Assembly: GCF_021390595.1 (NCBI RefSeq)
Contig: NZ_JAJEJR010000001.1
Coordinates: forward strand, 1,984,001-2,048,000
From: Paraburkholderia sp. HP33-1
GTDB taxonomy: Bacteria; Pseudomonadota; Gammaproteobacteria; Burkholderiales; Burkholderiaceae
Length of the DNA stretch: 64,000 bases
Direction: 5' to 3'
Of the stretch, positions 23,951 through 37,114 are shown piece by piece (within the stretch, counting starts at the first letter, position 1; the number at the start of each line of letters is the position of its first letter). The position numbers and the translations under genes are program-made. The notes beneath the pieces were generated by a model. The model saw only the letters and a list, made by a program, of their open reading frames with translations. It ran no database searches and was not told the origin of the DNA.

Positions 23951-24726
23951 GGAAGCGAATCGACGTTCTGCGATTGCGGCTCGAGCTGAGCACTGGTGCG
24001 ACCGAAGCGGCGTTCCCGCTCGGCATAGGACGCGATGGCATGACCGAGCGCGTCGGCGTCGAAATCCGGCCAGAACGTGTCGGTGAAGTAGAACTCGGTG
24101 TACGCGAGCTGCCACAGCAGGAAGTTGCTGACGCGGCGCTCGCCGCCGGTGCGGATGAACAGGTCTGGCTCGGGCGCGTACGCCATCGACAGATGCTCGG
24201 CGAACGAGTCCTCGTTGACTTCGACCGGCTTGCCCGCCGCCGCCGACTGCTCGATGAGCTTGCGGGTGGCCTGCATGATGTCCCAGCGGCCGCCGTAGTT
24301 CGCGGCAATAGTCAGCGTGAGACGGGTGTTGCGCGCGGTTTTGGTTTCCGCGCGCTTGATCAGATCGCGGATCTTGGCGTCGAAACGCTCGAGATCGCCG
24401 ACCACGCGAAGGCGGATCCCGTTCGCGTGCAGCTTGCCGATCTCGCGCTCGAGCGCGGTGACGAAGAGGCGCATCAGGAACGACACCTCCTCGTTCGGAC
24501 GGCGCCAGTTCTCGGAGCTGAACGCGAACAGCGTCAGATACTCGACGCCCCGCCGCGCGCACGCCTCGACGGCCGCCCGCACGGCGTCGACGCCGCGCGT
24601 ATGGCCCGCCACGCGCGGCAGACGCCGCTGGGTGGCCCAACGGCCGTTGCCATCCATGATGATCGCGATATGTCGCGGCACCGCGGCGACTTCAGGCACG
24701 CGCACGGTTGAGCTGGTATAGGTCAT
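23944..24726 (-). CDS. uppS: Undecaprenyl diphosphate synthase (cis-prenyltransferase)
   Basis: Elongates farnesyl diphosphate to the C55 carrier lipid used in peptidoglycan and O-antigen synthesis. The 260 residues show the N-terminal [13 protein letters not shown] motif with catalytic Asp25. [11 protein letters not shown] and the C-terminal [18 protein letters not shown] block also match the family. It overlaps cdsA by 7 bp and follows frr by 62 bp. Confidence 0.97.
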   Translation of the reverse strand: MTYTSSTVRVPEVAAVPRHIAIIMDGNGRWATQRRLPRVAGHTRGVDAVRAAVEACARRGVEYLTLFAFSSENWRRPNEEVSFLMRLFVTALEREIGKLHANGIRLRVVGDLERFDAKIRDLIKRAETKTARNTRLTLTIAANYGGRWDIMQATRKLIEQSAAAGKPVEVNEDSFAEHLSMAYAPEPDLFIRTGGERRVSNFLLWQLAYTEFYFTDTFWPDFDADALGHAIASYAERERRFGRTSAQLEPQSQNVDSLPC

Positions 24727-24788
24727 GGCCGTCGGGACAGTAATGCCAGTAAAGAAGTGGAAATCTGAAAGTGCTGAGCCGAACGGCG

Positions 24789-25349
24789 TCAGACCGTCAT
24801 GATCTCGGCTTCTTTCGTCGTGACGAGCTTGTCGATTTCGGCGACGAACTTGTCCGTCAGCTTCTGGACGTCGTCACCGGCACGACGTTCGTCGTCTTCC
24901 GAGATTTCCTTGTCCTTGACGAGCTTCTTCAACTGCTCGTTGGCGTCGCGGCGCAGGTTGCGCACGGCCACCTTGGCCGTTTCGGCTTCGCTGCGCACGA
25001 CCTTGGTCAGCTCGCGGCGACGCTCTTCGGTCAGCGCGGGCATCGGCACACGGATCACGTCGCCGTGCGTGGCCGGGTTCAGACCGAGGTCCGACTCGCG
25101 GATCGCCTTTTCGACGACCTGGATCATCTTCTTTTCCCACGGCTGCACGCCGATCGTGCGCGCGTCGATCAGCGTCAGGTTCGCGACCTGCGAAATCGGC
25201 ACCGGCGAGCCGTAGTAGTCGCACTGGATATGATCGAGCAGACCCGTGTGCGCACGGCCCGTACGGATCTTCGACAGGTCGTTCTTGAACGCGTCGATGG
25301 AGCGCTGCATCTTCTGTTCAGCGCCCTTCCTGATATCAGCCACAGACAT
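24789..25349 (-). CDS. frr: Ribosome recycling factor
   Basis: Splits post-termination ribosomes with EF-G. The 186-residue protein is family length and matches throughout: [28 protein letters not shown] at the N-terminus, [17 protein letters not shown] in the middle, and a Lys/Glu-rich helical C-terminus. It lies 98 bp after pyrH, the usual order. Confidence 0.98.
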   Translation of the reverse strand: MSVADIRKGAEQKMQRSIDAFKNDLSKIRTGRAHTGLLDHIQCDYYGSPVPISQVANLTLIDARTIGVQPWEKKMIQVVEKAIRESDLGLNPATHGDVIRVPMPALTEERRRELTKVVRSEAETAKVAVRNLRRDANEQLKKLVKDKEISEDDERRAGDDVQKLTDKFVAEIDKLVTTKEAEIMTV

Positions 25350-25447
25350 TTTTAAACCTCCGAACCTTCAAAACGGTGCGAGCCGCCCGGCACGCGCGAT
25401 GCGGCGGCCCGGGCTCGCGTCAAAGCCCACGTAATGTAAAAGACAGT

Positions 25448-26161
25448 TTACACGTGGACGAGGGTGCCCTCGTCATCACCTTGCACGATGCGCTTGAGCG
25501 CACCGGGTTTGACGATCGAAAACACGCGGATCGGCAGCTTCTGGTCGCGGCACAGCGCAAATGCCGTTGCGTCCATCACCTGCAGATTGCGGCCGATTGC
25601 CTCGTCGAAGCTGATCGTCGAGTAGCGGGTCGCGCTCGGGTCCTTCTTCGGATCGGCCGAATAGACGCCGTCCACCTTGGTCGCCTTCAGCACCACTTCC
25701 GCGCCGACTTCCGAGCCGCGCAAGGCGGCAGCCGTGTCGGTCGTGAAGAACGGGTTGCCCGTGCCGGCCGCGAAGATCACGACCTTGCCTTCCTCAAGTT
25801 GGCGGATCGCGCGGGGCCGGATGTAAGGCTCGACCACCTGGTCCATCCGCAGCGCCGATTGCACGCGCGCCTCGATGCCGGCATGACGCATCGCGTCCTG
25901 CAACGCCAGCGCGTTCATCATCGTGGCGAGCATACCCATGTAGTCGGCCGTCGCGCGGTCCATACCCGCCGCGCCGCCCGCGACGCCGCGGAAAATATTG
26001 CCGCCGCCGATCACCACGGCCAGCTGCGTTCCGAGACGGACCACTTCGGCCACGTCCGCCACCATTCGTTCGATGGTCGCGCGATTGATGCCGAAGGCAT
26101 CGTCGCCCATCAGAGCTTCACCGGAGAGTTTGAGCAGGACGCGTTTATAGGCAGTGGGCAT
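25448..26161 (-). CDS. pyrH: UMP kinase
   Basis: Phosphorylates UMP to UDP, acting as a hexameric amino-acid-kinase-fold enzyme. The 237 residues start [40 protein letters not shown] and [16 protein letters not shown] are family blocks. I use the ATG at 26161; the open frame extends 44 codons upstream without similarity. It is separated from tsf by 221 bp holding a hairpin, so it may also have its own promoter. Confidence 0.97.
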   Translation of the reverse strand: MPTAYKRVLLKLSGEALMGDDAFGINRATIERMVADVAEVVRLGTQLAVVIGGGNIFRGVAGGAAGMDRATADYMGMLATMMNALALQDAMRHAGIEARVQSALRMDQVVEPYIRPRAIRQLEEGKVVIFAAGTGNPFFTTDTAAALRGSEVGAEVVLKATKVDGVYSADPKKDPSATRYSTISFDEAIGRNLQVMDATAFALCRDQKLPIRVFSIVKPGALKRIVQGDDEGTLVHV

Positions 26162-26322
26162 AGGGGTATCCAGATCGCGCAGAACAGGGCAACAACAAGG
26201 GACTAATGTAGGGGTGAAATGCTGATTCGGGCAAGCGCCGCCAAATTGACGAACCTTGGGGTTCGCCAGTGGCGGCCGCGCGACGAGGGTCAACCCGTGC
26301 GCGGCCTTGCGGTGCCGCCGAG

Positions 26323-26347
26323 CGCGGCGAGGTCTTGCCTCGCCGCG
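26323..26347. repeat. 10-bp-stem hairpin in the tsf-pyrH spacer
   Basis: CGCGGCGAGG (26323-26332) pairs perfectly with 26338-26347 around a 5-nt loop. It has no U tract on the minus strand. It could modulate read-through from rpsB-tsf into pyrH. Confidence 0.5.
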
Positions 26348-26382
26348 GGTGCAACGGTACGGCTGTGAAGCTTAGGTAAAGC

Positions 26383-27264
26383 TTATTGTTGCTTTGCAGC
26401 AGCGACCTGAGCGGCCACTTCCGCAGCGAAGTCGTCCTGCTTCTTCTCGATGCCTTCGCCGACTACGAACAGTGCGAACTTCTGCACGCTCGAGTTGGCC
26501 GCTTTCAGCATCTGCTCGATCGTCTGCTTGTCGTTCTTAACGAACGTCTGGTTCAGCAGCGACACTTCCTTCAGGTACTTCTGCACGCTGCCGTCGACCA
26601 TCTTCGCGACGATTTCAGCCGGCTTGCCCGATTCGGCGGCCTTCTGTTCAGCGATGCTGCGCTCCTTGGCGATCAGGTCCGCCGGCACGTCGTTCGACGA
26701 CAGCGACACCGGCTTCATTGCGGCGATGTGCATCGCCACGTCCTTGCCGACCTGCTCGTCCGCGCCGGTGTACTCGACCAGCACGCCGATGCGCGTGCCG
26801 TGCAGGTACGCTGCCAGCTTGTTCGCGGTGTCGAAGCGCACGAAACGGCGGATCGACAGGTTTTCACCGATCTTGCCGACCAGCGCGAGGCGCACGGCGT
26901 CGACGGTCGAGCCGTCGAGCGGCAGTGCCGACAGCGCGGCGACGTCAGCCGGGTTTTCCGTCGCGACGAGCTCGGCGATCTTCTTCGAGAAGGCGAGGAA
27001 GTCGTCGTTCTTCGAGACGAAGTCGGTTTCGCAGTTCAGCTCGACGAGCGAACCCGCGTTGCCGTTGATGAACGATGCGACGACGCCTTCAGCCGTCACG
27101 CGCGATGCCGCCTTGCTCGCCTTGTTGCCGAGCTTCACACGCAGCAGCTCTTCAGCGCGCGCCAGATCGCCGTCGGCTTCCGTCAGCGCTTTCTTGCATT
27201 CCATCATCGGCGCGTCGGTCTTCGCGCGCAGTTCTGCAACCATGCTTGCGGTAATTGCCGCCAT
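26383..27264 (-). CDS. tsf: Elongation factor Ts
   Basis: Nucleotide exchange factor for EF-Tu. The 293 residues carry the N-terminal UBA-like domain ([19 protein letters not shown]) and the core with [16 protein letters not shown]. Two adjacent ATGs exist at 27267 and 27264; I prefer the second because the AAGGAG site is then better spaced and the family begins MAAITASMV. It follows rpsB after a strong terminator-like hairpin. Confidence 0.98.
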   Translation of the reverse strand: MAAITASMVAELRAKTDAPMMECKKALTEADGDLARAEELLRVKLGNKASKAASRVTAEGVVASFINGNAGSLVELNCETDFVSKNDDFLAFSKKIAELVATENPADVAALSALPLDGSTVDAVRLALVGKIGENLSIRRFVRFDTANKLAAYLHGTRIGVLVEYTGADEQVGKDVAMHIAAMKPVSLSSNDVPADLIAKERSIAEQKAAESGKPAEIVAKMVDGSVQKYLKEVSLLNQTFVKNDKQTIEQMLKAANSSVQKFALFVVGEGIEKKQDDFAAEVAAQVAAAKQQ

Positions 27265-27430
27265 CATTTGCTCCTTGGGTTCTGTCTGTCACACGCCGCC
27301 CGCACTTCGATGCCGGCGGCAGGAATTCGTTTCAGCGTTTTCGCGTATTTTTTGCGAGCGACGCGCCTCGCGTCGCCTCATGCACTCTGCCAGATGCCTG
27401 TTACAACACCTGTTACAAGCGTCGCAACTT

Positions 27431-27462
27431 AAAAAAAGGGGGCCTGTCGAAAGCCCCCTTTT
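27431..27462 (-). terminator. Terminator or attenuator between rpsB and tsf
   Basis: A 10-bp stem (AAAAGGGGGC at 27434-27443, complement at 27453-27462) is followed on the minus strand by seven T residues. This is a canonical intrinsic terminator inside the rpsB-tsf operon, probably partial, reducing tsf expression relative to rpsB. Confidence 0.85.
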
Positions 27463-27482
27463 ATGCCGGACACTGGGCAGCC

Positions 27483-28235
27483 TTACGCCTCCGGGTTGAC
27501 CTCGACGAACTCGTCGCCGTCGCCGCCACGTGCTGCCTGGACCACTTCGTTGACCGCGTTGGCACGGCCTTCGAGGATCGCGTCGGCCACGCCAGCCGCG
27601 TACAGGGCGACGGCCTTGCTGGCGTCGTCGTTACCCGGGATCACGTAGTCCACACCTTCCGGCGAGTGGTTCGTATCGACCACAGCGATGACCGGAATAC
27701 CGAGCTTGTTCGCTTCGGTCACGGCAATCTTGTGGTAGCCGACGTCAACCACGAAGATCGCGTCCGGAATGCCGCCCATGTCCTTCACGCCGCCGATCGA
27801 CTTCTGCAGCTTGGCCATTTCGCGTTCGAACAGCAGCGCTTCCTTTTTGCTCATGCGCTCGGTTTCACCGGCTTCCAGCGCCGCTTCCATGTCCTTCAGG
27901 CGCTTGATCGAAACCTTCAGCGTCTTGAAGTTGGTCAGCATGCCGCCGAGCCAGCGTGCGTTCACGAACGGCATACCAGCGCGCTGCGCTTCCTGGGCGA
28001 TCGTGTCGCGCGATTGACGCTTCGTACCGACGAACAGGATCGTGCCGCGGTTCGATGCCAACTGACGCGCGTACTTCAGCGCGTCGTTGTACATCGGCAG
28101 CGTCTTTTCGAGGTTGATGATGTGAATCTTGTTGCGATGACCGAAAATGAAGGGGGCCATCTTCGGGTTCCAGAAGCGGGTCTGGTGACCGAAGTGGACA
28201 CCTGCTTCCAGCATTTGACGCATCGTAACTGCCAT
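27483..28235 (-). CDS. rpsB: 30S ribosomal protein S2
   Basis: The 250-residue protein matches S2 from the start: [20 protein letters not shown], then [13 protein letters not shown] and [29 protein letters not shown] lies near the C-terminus. I use the ATG at 28235; an upstream codon at 28247 would add four residues not found in the family. A good promoter 240 bp upstream gives it a long leader, consistent with S2 autoregulation known in E. coli but not shown here. Confidence 0.98.
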   Translation of the reverse strand: MAVTMRQMLEAGVHFGHQTRFWNPKMAPFIFGHRNKIHIINLEKTLPMYNDALKYARQLASNRGTILFVGTKRQSRDTIAQEAQRAGMPFVNARWLGGMLTNFKTLKVSIKRLKDMEAALEAGETERMSKKEALLFEREMAKLQKSIGGVKDMGGIPDAIFVVDVGYHKIAVTEANKLGIPVIAVVDTNHSPEGVDYVIPGNDDASKAVALYAAGVADAILEGRANAVNEVVQAARGGDGDEFVEVNPEA

Positions 28236-28789
28236 GAAATTCTCCACGAGGGTTGGGTCTTAAGCCGGCTGCCGCATCGACCGCGCCCGCCCTGATCTGG
28301 GACTGGAACGCGTCGACACCCTGGGTGCGCCGGCTTGCGAATTGGCTGCCTGACACTACTTTCCGCCTCACGACACAGGCAACCAGAGTGCCGCGAGAAG
28401 CCGTTCCGTCCAGCCGCCATGCGCGAATTTGCGAATGCGCGAACAACAGCAGACAAGGACCGACTTAGCCAAGGAGTATAGCACGCGACCACCGGCAGAC
28501 TCAACCTGCCCGACCACCGGCCGATGGGCATGCGTACCGGATCGCGCGGCCGGGCCCGAAGTCCGGCTTTTGGCCCTCAGCGTAGTCAATGAGCGGGTTT
28601 TGGTCGCGTTGAGCCCATTGCCGCCCGATCCAGCGCAACGACGCGGCCCTCACTGCTGTAAAATGGCTCGATTCCGCTGCGCGCGCGAGATCGTTACGAA
28701 TCGACCGGCATTCCGTGCCCTTCAGACGCCCTCCGCCCGGCCACCGCAACACCCAGCAAGCCTTACACAGCAAGGCTTCCGAGGAAACC
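28236..28789. other. 554-bp region between divergent rpsB and map
   Basis: It contains the rpsB promoter (28475-28504) and about 230 nt of rpsB leader. On the map side there is a TAAAAT -10-like hexamer (28659-28664) without a good -35. An AAGCCTT/AAGGCTT hairpin (28758-28778) lies just upstream of the map ribosome binding site GAGG (28781-28784). No RNA gene is recognised. Confidence 0.6.
28475..28504 (-). promoter_or_regulatory. Probable sigma70 promoter of the rpsB operon
   Basis: On the minus strand TTGAGT (28499-28504) and TATACT (28475-28480) are 18 bp apart, and a TG one base before TATACT makes an extended -10. Initiation near 28468 gives a leader of about 230 nt. Confidence 0.7.
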
Positions 28790-29599
28790 ATGGCTATCAC
28801 GATCAAAAACGAAGACGACATCGCGAAGATGCGCGTCGCCTGTCGGCTCGCGAGCGAGGTGCTCGACTACATCACGCCTTTCGTCAAAGCCGGCGTCACC
28901 ACGGGTGAGCTCGACCGTCTGTGTCACGAATACATGCTGAACGACCAGGGCACGGTTCCGGCGCCGCTCAATTATCAGCCGCCCGGCTACCCGCCCTATC
29001 CGAAAGCCACCTGCATTTCCGTCAACGACGTGATCTGCCACGGCATTCCGGGCGACAAGGCGCTGAAAAACGGCGACGCGCTGAACATCGACATCACCGT
29101 CATCAAGGACGGCTACTTCGGTGACACGAGCCGGATGTTCATCGTCGGCGAAGGGTCGATCATGGCGAAACGCCTCGTGCAGGCCACCTTCGAATGCATG
29201 TGGCTCGGCATCGACCAGGTGCGCCCCGGCGCGCATCTCGGCGACATCGGCTATGCGATTCAGAAGCACGCCGAAGGTCTCGGCTACAGCGTGGTGCGCG
29301 AATATTGCGGCCACGGCATCGGCACCGTATTCCACGAAGATCCGCAGATCCTGCACTACGGCCGTCCCGGTACCGGGCTCGAACTACAGGCCGGCATGAT
29401 CTTCACGATCGAGCCGATGATCAACGCCGGCCGCCGCGACATCCGCACGATGCCCGATCAATGGACCGTCAAGACCAAGGACCGCAGCCTGTCCGCGCAG
29501 TGGGAGCACACCGTGCTCGTCACGGAGACCGGCTACGACGTGCTGACCGTATCGGCCGGTACGCCCGCGCGTCCGCCCGTAGTCGCGGCCACTGCCTGA
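28790..29599 (+). CDS. map: Methionine aminopeptidase, type I
   Basis: Removes N-terminal methionine from nascent proteins. The 269 residues contain the pita-bread fold with the five metal ligands (Asp in [17 protein letters not shown], His in [12 protein letters not shown], Glu in FTIEPMIN and in QWEHTVLV). GAGG (28781-28784) supports the ATG at 28790. It diverges from rpsB, acts after the peptide deformylase encoded at 34.4-34.9 kb, and leads into glnD 29 bp downstream. Confidence 0.97.
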   Translation: MAITIKNEDDIAKMRVACRLASEVLDYITPFVKAGVTTGELDRLCHEYMLNDQGTVPAPLNYQPPGYPPYPKATCISVNDVICHGIPGDKALKNGDALNIDITVIKDGYFGDTSRMFIVGEGSIMAKRLVQATFECMWLGIDQVRPGAHLGDIGYAIQKHAEGLGYSVVREYCGHGIGTVFHEDPQILHYGRPGTGLELQAGMIFTIEPMINAGRRDIRTMPDQWTVKTKDRSLSAQWEHTVLVTETGYDVLTVSAGTPARPPVVAATA

Positions 29600-29628
29600 C
29601 TGATTCCGACCTCACCGCCCGCCCGCCA

Positions 29629-32208
29629 ATGAGTAGCGTTCCAGCCATCGCCCCCTCCCATGCCTCGTCGCTCAAGGCGGACTACAAAGTGGCCAAAGCC
29701 CAATTGCTGGAACGCTTCCGAACGGCCGCCAACGTCGACACGTTGATGGCCGCCCTCGCGCGCGCCACAGACCATTCGTTGCTCGCCGCCTGGGACACCT
29801 GCGAGCTGCCCGACGACCTCGCGCTCGTCGCCGTCGGCGGCTATGGGCGTGGCGAACTCGCGCCGCATTCCGATATCGACATCCTGGTGCTGCTGCCCGA
29901 CGCGCGGCTCGAGCATCTGGACGTGCGTATCGAGCGCTTCATCAGCCTCGCGTGGGATCTGGGGCTGGAGCTCGGCAGCAGTGTGCGCAGCGTGTCGCAA
30001 TGCATCGAGGAGGCGGCCAACGACGTCACAGTGCGCACGTCACTGCTGGAAGCGCGCCGTATCACCGGCAGCGCCACGTTATTCGACGATTTCGCCCAGC
30101 GCTACCGTGCGGCGCTCGACCCGAAGGCGTTCTTCCAGGCGAAAGTGCTCGAAATGCGCCAGCGTCATGCGAAGTTTCAGGACACGCCCTACGCGCTCGA
30201 GCCGAACATCAAGGAAAGCCCGGGCGGGCTGCGCGATCTGCAACTGATCCTGTGGATCACGCAGGCGGCCGGCTTCGGCAGCAGCTGGCGCGAACTCGAA
30301 GCACGCGAACTCATCACCGAGCGCGAGGCGCGTGAGCTGCGCCACAACGAAGGCTTCCTGAAGTCGCTGCGCGCGCGGCTGCACGTGCTCGCAGGCCGTC
30401 GCCAGGACATCCTGGTGTTCGACCTGCAGACGCCGCTCGCGGAAAGCTTTGGTTTCAAGCCGACCGCGACCAAGCGCGCCAGCGAACAGCTGATGCGCCG
30501 CTACTACTGGGCCGCGAAAGCGGTCACCCAGCTCGCGACGATCCTGATCCAGAATATCGAGGCGCAGCTGTTTCCGAGCACGAGCGGCATCACGCGCGTG
30601 TTGTCGGAACGCTTCGTCGAAAAGCAGGGCATGCTCGAAATCACGTCGGACGACGTGTTCCAGCGCGAGCCGAACGCGATCCTCGAAGCGTTCCTGCTCT
30701 ACGAACGCACCCCCGGCGTGAAAGGCCTGTCGGCACGCACGCTGCGCGCGATCTACAACGCGCGCGACGTGATGGACCAGCACTGGCGGCGTGATCCCGA
30801 AAACCGCCGGCTCTTCATGGAAATCCTGAAGCAGCCGGCCGGCATCACGCATGCGTTCCGGCTGATGAACCAGACGAGCGTGCTCGGGCGTTATCTGCTG
30901 AATTTCCGGCGCATCGTCGGGCAGATGCAGCACGACCTGTATCACGTGTACACGGTCGATCAGCACATCCTGATGGTGCTGCGCAATATGCGCCGCTTCG
31001 CGATCGCCGAGCACGCGCACGAATACCCGTTCTGCAGCCAACTGATCGCGAACTTCGACCGGCCATGGGTGCTGTACGTGGCCGCGCTGTTTCATGACAT
31101 CGCGAAGGGGCGCGGCGGCGATCATTCCACGCTGGGCATGGCTGACGCGCGGCGCTTTTGCCGGCAACACGGCATCGAAGGCGAGGACGGCGATCTGGTC
31201 GTATGGCTCGTGCAGCAGCATCTGACCATGAGCCAGGTCGCGCAAAAGCAGGACACGAGCGACCCCGAAGTGATCAAGCGCTTTGCCGAGCTGGTCGGCA
31301 CCGAGCGCCGTCTGACCGCGCTCTACCTGCTGACGGTCGCCGACATCCGCGGTACCAGCCCGAAGGTCTGGAACACGTGGAAAGGCAAGCTGCTCGAGGA
31401 CCTGTACCGCACCACGCTCGCCGTGCTCGGCGGCGCGCGGCCGGACGAGCATTCGGAACTGAAGTCGCGCCAGGAAGAGGCGCTCGCGCTCCTGCGTCTC
31501 GAAACGGTGCCGGAAGGCGCGCAACGGGCGCTGTGGGACCAGCTCGACGTCGGCTACTTCCTGCGCCACGACGCGGCGGACATCGCGTGGCAGACGCGCG
31601 TGCTGTACCGCCACGTCGAAACGGCGACGCCGCTCGTGCGCGCGCGGCCGTCGCCGATCGGCGATGCGCTGCAGGTGCTCGTCTACGTGAAGGACCAGCC
31701 CGATCTGTTCGCGGGCATCTGCGCGTATTTCGATCGCAACGGACTGTCGGTCCTCGATGCGCGCGTCAGCACGACGCGCCACGGCTACGCGCTGGACAAC
31801 TTCCTCGTCACGCACACCGAAGAGGACGTGCACTATCGCGACATCGCCAATCTGGTCGAGCAGGAGCTCACCGCGCGGCTCGCGGGCCATGGCACGTTGC
31901 TGCCGGGACCGTCGAAGGGCCGGCTGTCGCGCCTGTCGCGCACCTTTCCGATCACGCCGCGCGTCGACCTGCGGGCCGACGAGCGCGGCCAATACTACAT
32001 CCTGTCCGTGTCGGCAAACGACCGGCCGGGCCTTCTTTATTCGATCGCGCGCGTGCTGGCCGAGCATCGGGTCGGCGTCGCCTCGGCGCGGATCAATACG
32101 CTCGGTGAACGCGTCGAGGACGTGTTCCTGCTCGAAGGACACGGTCTGTCCGACAACCGCCTGCAAATTCAGGTCGAAACGGAACTGCTGCGCGCGATCG
32201 CAGTGTGA
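29629..32208 (+). CDS. glnD: [Protein-PII] uridylyltransferase/uridylyl-removing enzyme
   Basis: The glutamine sensor that uridylylates and deuridylylates PII. The 859 residues contain the nucleotidyltransferase motif GGYGRGEL (70-77) with metal-binding Asp residues at 82-84. The HD hydrolase motif is [13 protein letters not shown], and two C-terminal ACT domains (near residues 680 and 790) bind glutamine. I use the ATG at 29629; the open frame upstream is inside map. The stop is 6 bp before the RluF-like gene, suggesting map-glnD-rluF co-transcription. Confidence 0.97.
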   Translation: MSSVPAIAPSHASSLKADYKVAKAQLLERFRTAANVDTLMAALARATDHSLLAAWDTCELPDDLALVAVGGYGRGELAPHSDIDILVLLPDARLEHLDVRIERFISLAWDLGLELGSSVRSVSQCIEEAANDVTVRTSLLEARRITGSATLFDDFAQRYRAALDPKAFFQAKVLEMRQRHAKFQDTPYALEPNIKESPGGLRDLQLILWITQAAGFGSSWRELEARELITEREARELRHNEGFLKSLRARLHVLAGRRQDILVFDLQTPLAESFGFKPTATKRASEQLMRRYYWAAKAVTQLATILIQNIEAQLFPSTSGITRVLSERFVEKQGMLEITSDDVFQREPNAILEAFLLYERTPGVKGLSARTLRAIYNARDVMDQHWRRDPENRRLFMEILKQPAGITHAFRLMNQTSVLGRYLLNFRRIVGQMQHDLYHVYTVDQHILMVLRNMRRFAIAEHAHEYPFCSQLIANFDRPWVLYVAALFHDIAKGRGGDHSTLGMADARRFCRQHGIEGEDGDLVVWLVQQHLTMSQVAQKQDTSDPEVIKRFAELVGTERRLTALYLLTVADIRGTSPKVWNTWKGKLLEDLYRTTLAVLGGARPDEHSELKSRQEEALALLRLETVPEGAQRALWDQLDVGYFLRHDAADIAWQTRVLYRHVETATPLVRARPSPIGDALQVLVYVKDQPDLFAGICAYFDRNGLSVLDARVSTTRHGYALDNFLVTHTEEDVHYRDIANLVEQELTARLAGHGTLLPGPSKGRLSRLSRTFPITPRVDLRADERGQYYILSVSANDRPGLLYSIARVLAEHRVGVASARINTLGERVEDVFLLEGHGLSDNRLQIQVETELLRAIAV

Positions 32209-32214
32209 GATTTC

Positions 32215-34314
32215 ATGCGAATCAAATTAACAGCGAAGCATCCGCGGCCGGCGTCGTCCGAACGCGCCCCTGTCCGCCCCGGCAGCACGTCGGCGCGTAA
32301 GCCGACCCGTCCGGCGCGGCCGAAGCCATTTGGAGCCGAGGGCGGCGCGAAGCGCGAAGGCGCGGCAGCGGCTGGCGGCGGCGCAAAGCCGGCGGGCGGG
32401 CGCGCGCCGCGCCGAGTTGAAGGCGGCGCCGATCGAGGCGAACGTGCAGAACGCGCACCGCGTCGTTTCGAAGGCAGCGCAGAGCGTGGCGAACGCGCAC
32501 CGCGGCGCGAGTTTGGTGAGCGGGCTGAACGTGCGCCGCGTCGCTTTGAAGGCAGCGCAGAGCGTGGTGAACGCGCACCGCGGCGCGAATTCGGTGAGCG
32601 GGCTGAACGCGCGCCGCGTCGCTTTGAAGGCAGCGCAGAGCGTGGTGAACGCGCACCGCGGCGCGAATTCGGTGAGCGGACTGAACGCGCGCCGCGTCGC
32701 TTTGAAGGCAGCGCAGAGCGTGGTGAACGCGCACCGCGGCGCGAATTCGGTGAGCGGACTGAACGCGCGCCGCGTCGCTTTGAGGGCAGCGCAGAGCGTG
32801 GTGAACGCGCACCGCGGCGCGAATTCGGTGAGCGGACTGAACGCGCGCCGCGTCGCTTTGAGGGTGCGGGCGAGCGCGAACGCGCGCCACGTCGATTCGA
32901 GGGTGCGAGCGAGCGCGAACGCGCGCCACGTAGGTTCGAAGGCAATGCGGAACGCGGCGATCGCGCGCCGCGCAGTTTTGGTGATCGTGCGCCGCGTCGC
33001 GACGACGGCGAACGCCGCCCGTTTAGCGGCCCGCGCACAGGCGCTGGCCGTCCGACGGAAGGCGCGCGTGGCGACCGTCCGGTGCGCGGCGAGCGCGGTG
33101 CCGCTGATCGTCCTCGCTTCGGTAGCGATCGCGATGCATCGCAGCAGCGTCGCGGCGGTGATCGAGGCGCACGCGGCGACAGCGCGCCGCGCCGCTTCGA
33201 AGGCGAGCGTGGCGATCGCGGCTTCGCGAAACCGGCAAAAGGCGGCTACGGCGAACGTACCGAGCGTCCGGCGCGCACCACGCGCGACGACCGTGGCGAA
33301 CGCGGTGCACGCGGCGACTGGACGCCGGGCCGGCGCGAGTCCGGCGAGCGCGCCGCACGCGGCAGCGAACGCTCCGAGCGCCGCGAGCGCCCCGCGCGCA
33401 GCTTCGACGACACGTTGCCAGCCGCGGGCCGTCGCTTCGGCGACGAGCGTCCGGCCCGCGCCGCAAAACCGCGCGCCGCGGCGTCGACGACAGCCCAATC
33501 CCACGACGCATCCGTCGACACCCCCCACCTTCCCCGCCGCGATCGCGAAGACGCGCCGGGCATGCTGCGCCTGTCGAAGCTGATGTCCAAGCTCGGCATG
33601 TGCTCGCGCCGCGAGGCCGACGAATGGATCGAGAAAGGCTGGGTCATGGTAGACGGCGAGCGCGTCGATACACTCGGCACGAAGGTGTTCCCGGATCAAC
33701 GCATCGACATCGATCCGGCCGCCGAAGCCTATCAGTCGAGCCAGGTGACCGTGATCGTTCACAAGCCGGTCGGCCTCGTGTCGGGCCAGGCGGAGGACGG
33801 CTATGAACCGGCCATCACGCTCGTCACACCGGAGAATCGCTGGGAAGGCGATCGCTCGGGCATCCGCTTCTCGGCGTCGCATCTGCGCCAGCTCGCGCCG
33901 GCCGGGCGTCTCGACATCGATTCGACGGGCCTGCTCGTGCTGACGCAGGACGGCCGCATCGCAAAGCAGCTGATCGGCGGTCACTCCGAGGTGGACAAGG
34001 AGTATCTGGTGCGCGTCGCATACGGCGAGTACACGGTCGACGTCGAAGGCCACTTCCCGGCGGAAAAACTCGCGCTGCTGCGCCACGGCCTGTCGCTCGA
34101 CGACGTGGCGCTGAAACCCGCGCAGGTCAGCTGGCAGAACGGCGAGCAGTTGCGTTTCGTGCTACGCGAAGGCAAGAAGCGTCAGATTCGCCGCATGTGC
34201 GAGCTGGTCGGTCTCGACGTGGTGGGCCTGAAGCGTGTGCGCATGGGCCAGGTGATGCTCGGCGCGCTGCCGCCGGGACAGTGGCGCTATCTGTCGGAAG
34301 ACGAGTCGTTCTGA
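32215..34314 (+). CDS. RsuA/RluF-family 23S rRNA pseudouridine synthase with giant repetitive N-terminus
   Basis: Residues 450-699 form a complete RsuA/RluB/RluF-type enzyme. They contain an S4 RNA-binding domain (LRLSKLMSKLGMCSRREADE) and a catalytic domain with Asp567 in PAGRLDIDSTGLLVL. RQIRRMCELVG and a C-terminal LPPGQWRYL block resemble RluF more than RluB. The first 449 residues are Arg/Glu/Gly/Ala/Pro-rich low complexity, including five 26-residue repeats; family members are usually 230-300 residues. An internal ATG at 33562 would give the 250-residue core alone, so translation of the full frame needs proof, although the frame is uninterrupted and starts 6 bp after glnD. Confidence 0.85.
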   Translation: MRIKLTAKHPRPASSERAPVRPGSTSARKPTRPARPKPFGAEGGAKREGAAAAGGGAKPAGGRAPRRVEGGADRGERAERAPRRFEGSAERGERAPRREFGERAERAPRRFEGSAERGERAPRREFGERAERAPRRFEGSAERGERAPRREFGERTERAPRRFEGSAERGERAPRREFGERTERAPRRFEGSAERGERAPRREFGERTERAPRRFEGAGERERAPRRFEGASERERAPRRFEGNAERGDRAPRSFGDRAPRRDDGERRPFSGPRTGAGRPTEGARGDRPVRGERGAADRPRFGSDRDASQQRRGGDRGARGDSAPRRFEGERGDRGFAKPAKGGYGERTERPARTTRDDRGERGARGDWTPGRRESGERAARGSERSERRERPARSFDDTLPAAGRRFGDERPARAAKPRAAASTTAQSHDASVDTPHLPRRDREDAPGMLRLSKLMSKLGMCSRREADEWIEKGWVMVDGERVDTLGTKVFPDQRIDIDPAAEAYQSSQVTVIVHKPVGLVSGQAEDGYEPAITLVTPENRWEGDRSGIRFSASHLRQLAPAGRLDIDSTGLLVLTQDGRIAKQLIGGHSEVDKEYLVRVAYGEYTVDVEGHFPAEKLALLRHGLSLDDVALKPAQVSWQNGEQLRFVLREGKKRQIRRMCELVGLDVVGLKRVRMGQVMLGALPPGQWRYLSEDESF
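32461..32850 (+). repeat. Five 78-bp tandem repeats encoding Arg/Glu-rich 26-mers
   Basis: The coding repeat RRFEGSAERGERAPRREF plus GERAERAP recurs with an exact 78-bp period; the TTT/TTC Phe codon recurs at 32467, 32545, 32623, 32701, 32779 and 32857. The first unit is slightly diverged. After 32850 the pattern shortens to 39-bp, 13-residue units (for example RFEGAGERERAPR). Copies differ mainly by single synonymous or conservative changes, a sign of recent duplication. Confidence 0.92.
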
Positions 34315-34362
34315 GGCCCGTCCACCGCGCCTGGCTGCTGAAAGCAGGCGCATCGGGACAAC

Positions 34363-34394
34363 AAAAAGCCCACGCACAAAGGCGTGGGTTTTTT
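34363..34394. terminator. Bidirectional terminator between the RluF-like gene and def
   Basis: CCCACGC (34369-34375) pairs with GCGTGGG (34382-34388) around a 6-nt loop. Six T residues follow on the plus strand, and a run of five A residues precedes the stem and serves as the U tract for the minus strand. It separates the two convergent operons. Confidence 0.85.
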
Positions 34395-34410
34395 GTTTGC
34401 GGCAGCTGCG

Positions 34411-37043
<2,633 letters not shown>

Positions 37044-37114
37044 TTATCGCAGGAAGCGTGCCCCTTTACATCGCCGAATGGGGTGCGCGCCGTGCTGCAA
37101 CGCGAGCCGGAAAC

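Noticed and set aside
30079..32166. 695-codon open frame antisense to glnD
   Set aside because: Shadow ORF; GlnD on the plus strand has all expected domains.
32461..32850. Regular 78-bp repeats resembling an array
   Set aside because: Not CRISPR: units are contiguous without unique spacers, and they are in frame within a coding sequence.
32227..34086. Long antisense open frame (about 619 codons) and other open frames opposite the RluF-like gene
   Set aside because: The GC-rich repeat keeps all six frames open; the antisense products are repetitive and match no family, while the sense frame ends in a complete enzyme.
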